Source: Bacillota bacterium
GTDB lineage: Bacteria > Bacillota > Clostridia > Christensenellales > Aristaeellaceae
Direction of reading: 5' to 3'
Length of the DNA stretch: 48,729 bases
Assembly: GCA_023416655.1 (NCBI GenBank)
Contig: JAEZHK010000045.1
Coordinates: 1-48,729 of the forward strand
Shown in pieces: positions 24,539-32,611 of this stretch. Each line of letters begins with the position of its first letter. The first letter of the stretch is position 1. The notes beneath the pieces were generated by a model. The model made no database searches. It was not told the DNA's origin and saw nothing but the letters and a program-made list of their open reading frames with translations. The position numbers were made by a program, and so were the translations under genes.

Positions 24539-25174
24539 CTAAGTCAGCAAAACCATGTGCGCGCCGTACAACGCCTCAAATGCCCTGAGGAACTCCCCGC
24601 CGGAGACGCGCGCGCAATCAAGCGCCCTGTAAGGCTCCGCGCGCGGGGTCATGAAGTCGTTCATCAGATAGTCGGGATACGGGTAGCGCCTGCGAAGGAT
24701 CGAAAACAGCCGCGGGGCGCAGGGGAGCGCGTCGATCGTCGGACGGACGAGCGCGTCGCCCGCCTTTTCATAGGCCTTGTGCAAAAGCCATACGCTGTAC
24801 GAATCGCGGTGCGCCAGCAGGGCGGCGTCTTTTAGGAAGGCGTCAAACGCCGGAATGACCTCCCTGAGCCCCGGTGCGTGGGCGAGCATGGACGGGCTGA
24901 TGCCGGTTCCTTCCAATTCCTCCGGCGGCACCGTGCGGCCGGGACTAATGAGCGTCGAATACGCCGCGACCTCCGCGCCGCCGGCGTAGCGCACCGCGCC
25001 GATCTCGACGACATCCTGCGCGTGGCCGACCGCGGCCACATCGAACGCTACGAACGCGGCGACAGCCCCGTCGCGCCGCTTCCGTGCCGGCCCGGCTTCG
25101 AAGGCGTCGAAGGCTCTGATTTTCGCTTGCGCGCACATTTCAATACAGGCTCTTTGCGCATGCTCCCCGTTCAT
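24539..25174 (-). CDS. DnaQ/exonuclease-fold protein with degenerate active site
   Basis: 211 residues from the ATG at 25174 with AGGAGG six bases upstream. The fold is that of DEDDh exonucleases: VAFDVAAVG (usual FDxETTG), VVEIGAVRYAGGAEVAAYST, ISPGRTVPPEELEGTGISPS, AALLAHRDSYSVWLLHKAY (usual AHNxxFDxxFL), and PYRALDCARVSGGEFL (usual HRALDDA). Compared with the family, only the first Asp (D45) remains; Glu is Ala47, the second Asp is Ser127, His is Tyr and the last Asp is Cys. It is therefore unlikely to cut nucleic acid and may bind it or serve as a scaffold. It is divergent from the WYL regulator. Confidence 0.75.
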   Translation of the reverse strand: MNGEHAQRACIEMCAQAKIRAFDAFEAGPARKRRDGAVAAFVAFDVAAVGHAQDVVEIGAVRYAGGAEVAAYSTLISPGRTVPPEELEGTGISPSMLAHAPGLREVIPAFDAFLKDAALLAHRDSYSVWLLHKAYEKAGDALVRPTIDALPCAPRLFSILRRRYPYPDYLMNDFMTPRAEPYRALDCARVSGGEFLRAFEALYGAHMVLLT

Positions 25175-25244
25175 ACCCAGCCTCCTCCTGTTTGATGCCC
25201 TTATTGTACATACTGTAATGTGTAAGAAACTACGCATTGTCACA

Positions 25245-25273
25245 TTGACAGGCAGATTTTTCCACTGTAAAAT
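25245..25273 (+). promoter_or_regulatory. Promoter of the WYL regulator gene
   Basis: -35 TTGACA (25245-25250), 17 bases, -10 TAAAAT (25268-25273), 28 bases before the start codon at 25302. Confidence 0.8.
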
Positions 25274-25301
25274 TAATGCAAACAAAAGGGGAGGGAACCG
25301 C

Positions 25302-26219
25302 ATGCCGGCCGCGCCAAAGAAGCTGACGATCCTGGCCATCCTGGAAATCCTGCGCGATCAGACCAACGCCGAGCATCCGCTGCGCCAGGCGGAGATCATC
25401 CGGAGGCTCGAAGCCGGGTACGAAATCACGGCGACGCGCAAGACTGTGCGGCAGAACCTGACCTGCCTTCAGGAGGCGGGGTATCCGGTCGAATACCGGG
25501 ACGGCTGGTATTACGAGCACGAATTCTGCGAGGCGGAACTGAACCTCTTGGTAGACAGCCTGCTGTTCTGCGGGTATCTGCCCTACGCGCAGTGCCGCGA
25601 CCTGATCGGAAAAATCAAGGCGCTCGGCGGTGCCCTCTACGCGCCGCGCGTCGGCCGCAGCGTCATGAAGCCCGAAAACCCGCAGTTCGCCTATTCGCTT
25701 GAAGTATTGCAACGCGCCATCGAACGCGGCGTGAAGGTGGAATTCCAGTATGCGGACTTTGACGTGGACAAAAAGCTTCACCCGCGTATGACGACAACCG
25801 GCGTTCCCCGGCTGTACACCGTCAATCCGTACCGGGTCGTCGCGTCGGGCGGGCGGTACTACCTGATCGGGAACATCGAAAAGTATGACAACGTCGCGCA
25901 CTTCCGCATCGACCGAGTTTGGGAGATCCGGGAGTTGGAGGAGAGCGTCAAGCCGATGGCGGAGGTGGAGGGCCTTGAGTGCGGCCTCAACATCCCGGAA
26001 TACATGGCGGGGCACGCCCACATGTTCTCCGGGAAGACGAGCCTCGTTCGAATCCGGGCGAAGCGCAGCCTGGCCGGGGACATCTTGGACTGGTTTGGCA
26101 TGGAGGCGCGCTTTGAAAACGTGACGGACGAGTCATTGGAGGCGGTGTTCCGCGCGGACGCCGAGTCTTTGAAATACTGGCTTCGGCAGTATTCGGAGTA
26201 CGCCGAGCGGATTGACTGA
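25302..26219 (+). CDS. HTH/WYL-domain transcriptional regulator
   Basis: 305 residues from the ATG at 25302 with GGGGAGGG upstream. Residues 1-70 are a winged helix (LTILAILEILRDQTNAEHPL, IRRLEAGYEITATRKTVRQN). The WYL domain spans about 130-220 (GVKVEFQYADFDVDKKLHPR, YTVNPYRVVASGGRYYLIGN, YDNVAHFRIDRVWEI), followed by the WCX extension (SLVRIRAKRSLAGDILDWFG ... WLRQYSEYAERID). Such proteins sense ligands or nucleic acid, and many control DNA-damage or anti-phage genes. It is followed 23 bases later by the DUF6998 gene in the same direction. Confidence 0.9.
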   Translation: MPAAPKKLTILAILEILRDQTNAEHPLRQAEIIRRLEAGYEITATRKTVRQNLTCLQEAGYPVEYRDGWYYEHEFCEAELNLLVDSLLFCGYLPYAQCRDLIGKIKALGGALYAPRVGRSVMKPENPQFAYSLEVLQRAIERGVKVEFQYADFDVDKKLHPRMTTTGVPRLYTVNPYRVVASGGRYYLIGNIEKYDNVAHFRIDRVWEIRELEESVKPMAEVEGLECGLNIPEYMAGHAHMFSGKTSLVRIRAKRSLAGDILDWFGMEARFENVTDESLEAVFRADAESLKYWLRQYSEYAERID

Positions 26220-26242
26220 AAGAGCGACCGGGAGGTTCTTCA

Positions 26243-26761
26243 ATGCCTTACCGCCAGGAGGAAATTGCCCGCATCATGCCGCGCATCCGGGAGCTGTTCA
26301 GGATCTCGTCGGAGCTGGAGGAGACCTTCCCGGGCCGGAAGTTCACGCTGGACGGCCATCTGGTCGGCAGCATCGGCGAGGTGCTGGCCGCCTACCATTA
26401 CGCGCTGGAACTGCTGCCAGCTTCCGCGCAGCGGCATGACGCAAAAGCCCGGGACGGCCGCATGGTGCAGATCAAGGCCACGCAGGGAACGGGCCATGTC
26501 GCGCTGCGCAGCGAACCGGAGCACCTGATTGTGCTTCTGATTCACAGTGAATCCGGCAAGGCGCGGGAGGTTTACAACGGCCCCGGCGCGCCTGTCTGGG
26601 AAGCCTGCGGCGCTTTGGCATCCAATGGATCCCGCCCCATTGGCCTCACGAGGCTCAAAAATCTGGCAACCCAGGTGCCTGAGAATCAAAGGCTCCTTCA
26701 GGTGATCCCGATGGATGCGGCGAAGCTGGATCCGCCTGACGAAGCTGAGCCAGGAGCATGA
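26243..26761 (+). CDS. DUF6998-type protein, possible nuclease fold
   Basis: 172 residues. FPGRKFTLDGHLVGSIGEVL, followed by HDAKARDGRMVQIKATQGTG and later EVYNGPGAPVW, is the pattern I associate with DUF6998. The arrangement of a Glu in a helix (GEVLAAYHYAL), an Asp (HDA) and Q-x-K (VQIKAT) resembles a PD-(D/E)XK core, where Gln replaces the usual Glu, as in some active enzymes. This is a fold guess, not an assignment. It is co-directional with the WYL regulator and the DUF3841 gene that follows 51 bases later. Confidence 0.65.
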   Translation: MPYRQEEIARIMPRIRELFRISSELEETFPGRKFTLDGHLVGSIGEVLAAYHYALELLPASAQRHDAKARDGRMVQIKATQGTGHVALRSEPEHLIVLLIHSESGKAREVYNGPGAPVWEACGALASNGSRPIGLTRLKNLATQVPENQRLLQVIPMDAAKLDPPDEAEPGA

Positions 26762-26812
26762 CACCGAACGGCGGCCATTGGTGATCAGGAAAAATCAGTA
26801 CGAGGTGAAGGG

Positions 26813-27397
26813 ATGCGCATCTGGTCCATTCAGCCGGAATCGCTCTATGAACAACTCAAGGTGGATAAGGTTTTGCATTATGATCCCAAATTTGCCGATG
26901 AAGACTTTCTTCCAGCCTATCAATGGCTTGCCGGGCAAATGGCCGTGCGCATCGGACCTCCTCCGGAAGGCGTACTGTACCCATTCTGGGCATGGCACAC
27001 GATTGATGGGAAGAATCAGAAACCGGACCTGCGCCGATCGGAGTACAAAGAATACGACGCTCGTCCGGTGTGCCTTGAGCTTCAGATCCCGGACAACCAG
27101 GTGCTGCTCAGCGATTTTGACGCATGGCATATCGTTTTAAACAACTCGTACTATTTTGATTTCTCCGATGAGGAGGAGGCGCATCGAATCGACGTATGGT
27201 TTGACAGCCTTCCTTCCGACGAGCAGACCGGCATCAGGACGAAATCCTGGGAGAAGATCTTTGATGTCTATCGTCCGAATATGGATTCCGGGGATGGTCA
27301 GAAAATGTATGTTCAAGCCACCTTCTGGGCGTTGAGGCTGGATCAGGTGGTCGCCGCGCGGCGCTTCAAAGGGCGCCAGTGCGCTTGCCTGGCTTGA
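26813..27397 (+). CDS. DUF3841 family protein
   Basis: 194 residues with GAGGTGAAGGG before the ATG. MRIWSIQPESLYEQLKVDKV, the central IGPPPEGVLYPFWAWHTIDG, CLELQIPDNQVLLSDFDAWH and IVLNNSYYFDF match DUF3841, a widespread family of unknown role. The many aromatic residues near the front half could form a binding cleft. It ends the rightward run WYL-DUF6998-DUF3841; 64 bases separate its stop from the converging permease gene, and I see no convincing terminator there. Confidence 0.8.
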   Translation: MRIWSIQPESLYEQLKVDKVLHYDPKFADEDFLPAYQWLAGQMAVRIGPPPEGVLYPFWAWHTIDGKNQKPDLRRSEYKEYDARPVCLELQIPDNQVLLSDFDAWHIVLNNSYYFDFSDEEEAHRIDVWFDSLPSDEQTGIRTKSWEKIFDVYRPNMDSGDGQKMYVQATFWALRLDQVVAARRFKGRQCACLA

Positions 27398-27461
27398 GAG
27401 CGGGCGCAAGCCGTCCAAGGATGGTCCCCTAAAAGAGTACCCACCGAAACCGGTGATTCGT

Positions 27462-28304
27462 TTATCCCTTCAGCGCGCCGGTGGTGAAGCTCTTCTGGAT
27501 CTCGCCGCTCATCATCAGGTAGATGATCAGGGTCGGCACCGTCGCGACCACGAGGCCGGCGCCCAGCGCGCCCCAGTTGGTGGCGTACATGCCCACCATG
27601 CCCATGATGCCCACGGTCAGCGTCTTCCACTGGGGGCTACTGATGAACGAGATGGCAAACATCAGTTCATTCCAGCAGCTCAGGTAGGTGAAGATCGCGA
27701 CGGTGGCGATGGCCGGGCGGATGAGCGGCACCATGATCCGCGTGAAGATGCGGTAGATGGATAGGCCGTCCAGGCACGCGGCTTCCTCCATCTCGCGCGG
27801 GATCGTGCGGAAAAAGCCGACGAAGATGTAGATGGCCATGGGGATCGCGAACGCCGTATACGGCAGGATCAACGCGAACGGCGTATCGTAGAGATGCGTC
27901 CGCTTCAAAAAGATGAAGAGGGGCACCAGCGTCGCGTGCAGCGGGATCATCATGCCCATCAGGAAGAAGATGAGCGCGGGATTGTTCCACTTCCACTTCA
28001 TGCGCGCGATGGCGTAGGCGGCCATCGTGGAGAGGATGGTGGAGACGAAGATGGTGGAAATCGTGACCAGGAAGCTGTTGAAGAGGAAGATGCCCACCTT
28101 GCCCTGCTGCAGCACATTGGAGAAGTTTTCAAGGTGGTAGGTGGTGGGCAGCCCCAGCGGGTTGGTCCCGAAAATCTGCAGGTTATCCTTCAGGGAGAAG
28201 GTGAAGAGCCAATAGAGCGGGAAGACCTGCACCAGCGCGATTAAAATCAGCGCGGTGTAGAGGAGCACCTTTTTGGTGGATCTTGTCAAGCGAACCATGG
28301 CCAT
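27462..28304 (-). CDS. Carbohydrate ABC transporter permease, MalG type
   Basis: 280 residues, six membrane segments starting VLLYTALILIALVQVFPLYW. The ATPase-docking EAA loop reads EEAACLDGLSIYRIFTRIMV and then PLIRPA; the C-terminus SGEIQKSFTTGALKG is typical of MalG-type proteins. Only five bases separate it from the MalF-type gene upstream. It is the last gene of the leftward operon following the YesMN pair. No ATPase gene accompanies it, as is usual when a shared MsmX-like ATPase serves several importers. Confidence 0.93.
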   Translation of the reverse strand: MAMVRLTRSTKKVLLYTALILIALVQVFPLYWLFTFSLKDNLQIFGTNPLGLPTTYHLENFSNVLQQGKVGIFLFNSFLVTISTIFVSTILSTMAAYAIARMKWKWNNPALIFFLMGMMIPLHATLVPLFIFLKRTHLYDTPFALILPYTAFAIPMAIYIFVGFFRTIPREMEEAACLDGLSIYRIFTRIMVPLIRPAIATVAIFTYLSCWNELMFAISFISSPQWKTLTVGIMGMVGMYATNWGALGAGLVVATVPTLIIYLMMSGEIQKSFTTGALKG

Positions 28305-28309
28305 CCTCC

Positions 28310-29197
28310 TTAAAACTCAAGGTCTTCCACCTTGAACATCCGCTGCAGCATGACCGTGAACAGCAGGCATTCCAGGAGGATGAAGATCGCCATCGAGCTT
28401 CCCATGCCGTAGCGGTAGTTCAGGAAGATGTTCGCGAACATGAGCGTGGTGGGCACCTCGGTGGCGTGGATGGGGCCGCCCTTTGTGAGCACATAGATGA
28501 GGTCGAAGGTTTTGAGCGACCCGATCAGCGCGAACGTCACGCACGTCTTGATCATCGGCATGATCAGGGGGATGGAGATGTGGCGGGAGAGCTGCGATTT
28601 GGAGCAGCCGTCGATCTCCGCCGCCTCGTACAGCGTCGTGGGGATGGCCTTGATGGCGGAGTACATGAGCAGCATGTGGTAGCCGATGTACTGCCAGATC
28701 AGCACAAAGAAGACCGCGCCCAGCGAGAGCACCGGGTCGCCCAGCCAGCTTTTCTTCCAGCTCACGAGGCCGATATTTTGCAGCAGGATATTCAGCATGC
28801 CGTTGTTGGGGTGGTATATCTTCATCCACAACTGGCCGATGACCGTGGTGGAGATGATGACGGGAATGAAATACACGTTCCGGAAGAGGCCTTCAAATTT
28901 GACGCCCCGGGAGATGACCAGCGCCAGGCCCAGCGCCAGCGGCACCTGGACGAAGATGGATAAGCCCGCCAGAATGGCGGAATTTACGATGCCCTTGACA
29001 AAATAGGTGGATGGGTTGGTGAACATCTCGATGTAGTTGGAGAAACCGATGAACGTGGACTTTCCGGCCCCGTTCCAGTCCAGCAAGGAGTAGTATGCCG
29101 AAAAAACGATGGGCAGGATCACCACGGACGAGAACACGATAAACGCCGGCAGCACGAAGATCATGATGGCCCGCCTGTCCCTGAAGACCTTTTCCAC
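28310..29197 (-). CDS. Carbohydrate ABC transporter permease, MalF type
   Basis: 295 residues from a GTG at 29197 with GGGGG eight bases upstream; an in-frame ATG at 29245 has no ribosome site and encodes a poorly conserved N-terminus. Membrane segments begin IMIFVLPAFIVFSSVVILPI. EAA loop: YEAAEIDGCSKSQLSRHISI followed by PLIMPM. Paired with the MalG-type partner. It lies 378 bases after the binding-protein gene; that gap is filled by a run of six hairpins. Confidence 0.92.
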   Translation of the reverse strand: MEKVFRDRRAIMIFVLPAFIVFSSVVILPIVFSAYYSLLDWNGAGKSTFIGFSNYIEMFTNPSTYFVKGIVNSAILAGLSIFVQVPLALGLALVISRGVKFEGLFRNVYFIPVIISTTVIGQLWMKIYHPNNGMLNILLQNIGLVSWKKSWLGDPVLSLGAVFFVLIWQYIGYHMLLMYSAIKAIPTTLYEAAEIDGCSKSQLSRHISIPLIMPMIKTCVTFALIGSLKTFDLIYVLTKGGPIHATEVPTTLMFANIFLNYRYGMGSSMAIFILLECLLFTVMLQRMFKVEDLEF

Positions 29198-29255
29198 TCT
29201 ATCAACCCCCGCGGCGAAATCCCTCACCTTCAACGAAGGCGCCATGGTAATCTTG

Positions 29256-29527
29256 ACGCTATCCCCGTTTTGTTTGTAGGGATAGCGTTACACGATTGAC
29301 AAAACCCGGGTGCTGCTTTCACCGTTTCCGGCGACCTGTGCGCCGGAAACGTATTTCTTCTACCAGTGCGCACACTGGTGGAAGAAATATTACCGTTAGT
29401 CAGGGAGCCGCCCGGAAATTCGTGAGATGTTGGCTCCCGCAGACTTCTTCCTTTGCGTAGAAAAACCCTCGGGGTTTTTCTACGCTCCGACGCTATCCCC
29501 TACGAAATGAACCGTAGGGGATAGCGT
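29256..29527. repeat. Run of six hairpins between binding-protein and permease genes
   Basis: H1 29256-29288 (10-base stem, ACGCTATCCC); H2 29323-29351 (11 bases); H3 29352-29389 (17 bases, one wobble, CGCA loop); H4 29403-29438 (7 bases, long loop); H5 29455-29485 (14 bases, GCGTAGAAAAACCC, three-base loop); H6 29490-29527 (15 bases, ACGCTATCCCCTACG). H1 and H6 share the arm ACGCTATCCCC, so the outer arms can also pair across the whole element. No coding frame is evident in this 378-base gap. Confidence 0.85.
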
Positions 29528-29575
29528 GAATCGTTTAGGCTGTCACTTTCCGTGCAAGCCCTGCGGGTCGGGGAT

Positions 29576-30844
29576 TTACGGCTGCTGCAGCTTCTCCATC
29601 TCGGCGGCGAAGTTTTCGGGGGTCAGCTGGCCCGCGAAGATCTCCTGCACGAGGCTCTTGTGGCGCTCGGCCGCTTCGCCGGAGAGGAAGGTGTCCCAAG
29701 CCAGCACGGAGCCGGTGGACTTGGCGGCGAAGTCGATGATGTTCTGCACCAGCGGGCTCACTTCGATGCCGGTCATGTCGATCTTCCAGGTCGCGATGCC
29801 GGCGCCGAGCTTGAAGCTCTCGCGGGACATGTTCTCGGTGATGTACTTCACGAACTCGACGGCCAGGTCCTTGTCCTTGGCATTGTTGGAGACCATCAGG
29901 CTGTCGATGGCGCCGCCGAGGATCTGGGACGGGTCGCCCTTGCCGTCGGCAACGGCGGGCCAGTTCACGGCGACGACCTTGTCAACGACCTGGGACAGGG
30001 CGGGATCCTGGATTTCACCGGCGAACCAGCTGCCCTGATAGAGCATCGGGACCTGGCCGGACAGGAACGGAATCTTGGCTTCGTCGTAGGTCAGCGCCAG
30101 GGCGCCGGGATCGAACGCGCCGGCCTTGACCAGGTCGTCCAGGTACTTCGCGGAAGCGACGAACTCGGGCGCGTTGAACGTGGTGGCGCCGGAGAGGGCT
30201 TCGTTACTGAGCTGGGCGCCGGCGGTGCGCACGGCGTACACGTTCTGGTAGAACATGGCCGGCCAGCCGTCCTTCGCGCCGACGGTGAAGGGCACGATGC
30301 CCTTGGCCTTGAAGGCGGCAACCGCGGCGAGCAGTTCGTCATTGGTGGTGGGGATGGCCACGCCGCTCTGGTCGAACATCTCCTTGTTGCAGTACAGCGT
30401 GCCGACCCACTGGATGAACGTCAGGCCGTAGGTCTTGCCGCCATAGGTGACGTTGTCCAGCGCGCCGCCCAGCAGGCGGTCCTTGGTGCCATCGGCGAGG
30501 TAGTCGTCCAGCGCGAGCACCTGGCCGGCTTCGACGAAGGGCTTGGCGAAGCCGCCGCCCCAGGCAAAGAACACGTCCGGCACTTCGTTGGCGGCCATGG
30601 CGGTCTTCAGCTTGGTCTTGTAGGCTTCGTTCTCGGTGGCGTCAATGACGACTTCCACGTCCGGATGCAGCGCCTGCCACTCTTTGAGGACGATGTTGAA
30701 GGACTTCGCGTTCGCGTCGGATTCGGTGGTCCAAAGGTGCCAGACGTTGAGCGTCTTCTTTTCCGACGCCATGGCAGCGGTCCCGCAGAGCGAGAACGCC
30801 AGGACGGCGACCAGGGTCAGGGCCAGCAACTTGGAAAACTTCAT
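29576..30844 (-). CDS. Carbohydrate ABC transporter substrate-binding protein (family 1)
   Basis: 422 residues from the ATG at 30844 with GGAGGAGG upstream. Signal peptide MKFSKLLALTLVAVLAFSLC continues to AAMASEKK, with a signal peptidase I-like end; the Cys is not in a good lipobox. The mature protein has KTLNVWHLWTTESDANAKSF, VEVVIDATENEAYKTKLKTA, FFAWGGGFAKPFVEAGQVLA and QVPMLYQGSWFAGEIQD, the pattern of family 1 sugar-binding proteins. It lies downstream of yesN-type gene and its promoter region holds a tandem 20-base direct repeat, pointing to YesN-type activation by the sugar it binds. Confidence 0.92.
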   Translation of the reverse strand: MKFSKLLALTLVAVLAFSLCGTAAMASEKKTLNVWHLWTTESDANAKSFNIVLKEWQALHPDVEVVIDATENEAYKTKLKTAMAANEVPDVFFAWGGGFAKPFVEAGQVLALDDYLADGTKDRLLGGALDNVTYGGKTYGLTFIQWVGTLYCNKEMFDQSGVAIPTTNDELLAAVAAFKAKGIVPFTVGAKDGWPAMFYQNVYAVRTAGAQLSNEALSGATTFNAPEFVASAKYLDDLVKAGAFDPGALALTYDEAKIPFLSGQVPMLYQGSWFAGEIQDPALSQVVDKVVAVNWPAVADGKGDPSQILGGAIDSLMVSNNAKDKDLAVEFVKYITENMSRESFKLGAGIATWKIDMTGIEVSPLVQNIIDFAAKSTGSVLAWDTFLSGEAAERHKSLVQEIFAGQLTPENFAAEMEKLQQP

Positions 30845-30881
30845 GGGTGTGCCTCCTCCATAATGAGTTTTCGTCAAATCC

Positions 30882-30946
30882 ATCATATAGGGAAAGAATC
30901 TAAAAATACATCGAATAATTTGACCAGTACATTGAATTATTTGACC
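30882..30946 (-). promoter_or_regulatory. Activator-type promoter with tandem direct repeats
   Basis: Two direct repeats on the + strand, ATACATCGAATAATTTGACC (30906-30925) and its 17/20-identical copy (30927-30946), lie 21 bases apart, two helix turns. The proximal copy overlaps a poor -35 (TGTATT, 30910-30905); the -10 is TATGAT (30887-30882) with a 17-base spacer. This is the layout expected of AraC-type activators such as the YesN protein encoded just upstream. Confidence 0.7.
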
Positions 30947-30976
30947 GTTCGTCTACCGGATTCAATTAACCCCGTC

Positions 30977-32530
30977 CTATGCACCGGCCCGGTACTGCTT
31001 GACGGTCTGCCCGGCGTATTTCTTGAACAATGTGGAGAAATAGTTGGGGTCGTCGATGCCCACGCGGGCGCAGACCTCGTAGGCTTTCGCGTTCGGCTCG
31101 TCCAGGTACTTCCGCGCCAGCTCAATGCGCTGCACATTGACGTACTCGCGGAAGGACATGCCGGTGTGCTGCTTGAAAATGCGGCTCAGGTACGAAGCGT
31201 TGAAGAAGAAGCGCTTCGAGGTGTCGTGCAGCGAAAGGGAGGGCTCCGAAAGGTGCTCCTGCACGTAGTCGACGATCGCCTGAACCTGCCCCGAGACCGT
31301 GCTGGTGCGAATGCTGTCCAGCGTGCTCGTGGCTTCGCCCATCAGGGTCAGAAGCATTTCCCGGATCTCCGCCACCGTGGCCATGTCCAGCGCCTGGGCG
31401 ATCCGGTCCTTCAGGTTCATGGAGGGCTCCACGCGCATCGCATAGAGGCTGGAGAGCACCTGCACCGCGCGGAGGCGGGCGTTTTCGATGCCGTCCGCGC
31501 CCGAAAAGTGCCGCTCCACCCAGGCGCGCGCGCCCGCGCTCATGCCGCCCCGGAGGAAGAACCCCATCTGCTCCAGTTCCGCCGTGCCCACGCGCACAGG
31601 TTCCAGCCAGGACGGCCGGGCTTCCACGACGCCCAGGTCCTGGTAGTAGATCACCGGATGGTCGCCCAGGAAGGCGTGGCAGTTCACGGCCTGCACGGCC
31701 TCCGCGTAGGACCGACGCACGTTCTCGACGCCCTCCACGATGGACCCGACGCCGAGGACGACCGGGGCGTCCAGCGTGCCGTCCAAGAGGCGCTTCAGCG
31801 CGTTGAAGTCCGCGGGGCGCTCCTCCGGGTGGCTGCAAAGGATCACCAGGCGGTTGCCGCCCTCCAAGAACACGAGGGCCGATTCCAGCGCCTCCCGGGC
31901 CATGTTCCCGATGGAATACAGGGCGAACAGTTGGCGCATCGCGTCCGGGCCTTCCTGCGCGAGCGCCGCCACGCCCACCTGGAAGCGGTCGCCCGCCATC
32001 TCCAGCTTGAAAAAGGCCAGCTTATCCCGGCATACCGCAGGGTCCATCCGCCGGGTCACCCATTCGCTCAGGAAGCGGTCGCGAAGGGCGGGCATGTTCT
32101 GCGCGATCTGCCGCTCGATTTCCGTCGTCTCGATGCCGCCGCCCTGCCTCAAGAGGATCTTCTCGCGCACACTTTCAAGGATGGCCGAGAACTCCTTCGC
32201 GTCCACGGGCTTCACCAGGTAGTCCGCGACGCCGATCTTGATGGCGCGCTGCGCGTGGTCAAAGTCATTGTAGCCGGTGATGACGATCACCTGCACGCCC
32301 GGGTCCATCTTCAGGATGCGCCGCGCCATCGTGAGGCCGTCCATCACGGGCATGTTGATGTCGGTGATCACGATGTCCACCGCGTGCTCGTCCAGGTACT
32401 CCAGGGCTTCCAGTGCGAAGGAGGCCTCCTTCACCACCTCGTAGGCGTCCGATTCCGCCTCCAGATACCGCTTCAGCAGCATCCGCTCGAGCGTCTCGTC
32501 CTCCACGATCATTACCTTCAGCCTCAACAT
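30977..32530 (-). CDS. YesN-type response regulator with AraC HTH output
   Basis: 517 residues. Receiver domain 1-120: KVMIVEDETLERMLLKRYLE with acidic pocket, phospho-Asp in IVITDINMPVMDGLTMARRI, Lys in GVADYLVKPVDAKEF. A long middle region of about 280 residues precedes the C-terminal AraC-type double helix-turn-helix (ASYLSRIFKQHTGMSFREYV, NVQRIELARKYLDEP, AYEVCARVGIDDPNYFSTLF). It pairs with the kinase encoded 81 bases upstream and likely activates the adjacent importer operon. There is no visible terminator between it and the binding-protein gene. Confidence 0.93.
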   Translation of the reverse strand: MLRLKVMIVEDETLERMLLKRYLEAESDAYEVVKEASFALEALEYLDEHAVDIVITDINMPVMDGLTMARRILKMDPGVQVIVITGYNDFDHAQRAIKIGVADYLVKPVDAKEFSAILESVREKILLRQGGGIETTEIERQIAQNMPALRDRFLSEWVTRRMDPAVCRDKLAFFKLEMAGDRFQVGVAALAQEGPDAMRQLFALYSIGNMAREALESALVFLEGGNRLVILCSHPEERPADFNALKRLLDGTLDAPVVLGVGSIVEGVENVRRSYAEAVQAVNCHAFLGDHPVIYYQDLGVVEARPSWLEPVRVGTAELEQMGFFLRGGMSAGARAWVERHFSGADGIENARLRAVQVLSSLYAMRVEPSMNLKDRIAQALDMATVAEIREMLLTLMGEATSTLDSIRTSTVSGQVQAIVDYVQEHLSEPSLSLHDTSKRFFFNASYLSRIFKQHTGMSFREYVNVQRIELARKYLDEPNAKAYEVCARVGIDDPNYFSTLFKKYAGQTVKQYRAGA

Positions 32531-32611
32531 CTTGTTGCCCCCTGGTCATTTTGATGGGTACGGGACTGCCATTTCAAACATGTTTATATATGGTACGGCG
32601 TTGGCGCCGTT

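Noticed and set aside
29256..29527. CRISPR array
   Set aside because: The units are different inverted repeats without a constant direct repeat and spacer length.
29552..32554. A 1000-codon open frame on the + strand opposite the binding protein and YesN-type genes
   Set aside because: It is the GC-rich shadow of two well-recognised leftward genes, has no family motif or ribosome site, and crosses the intergenic repeat promoter region.
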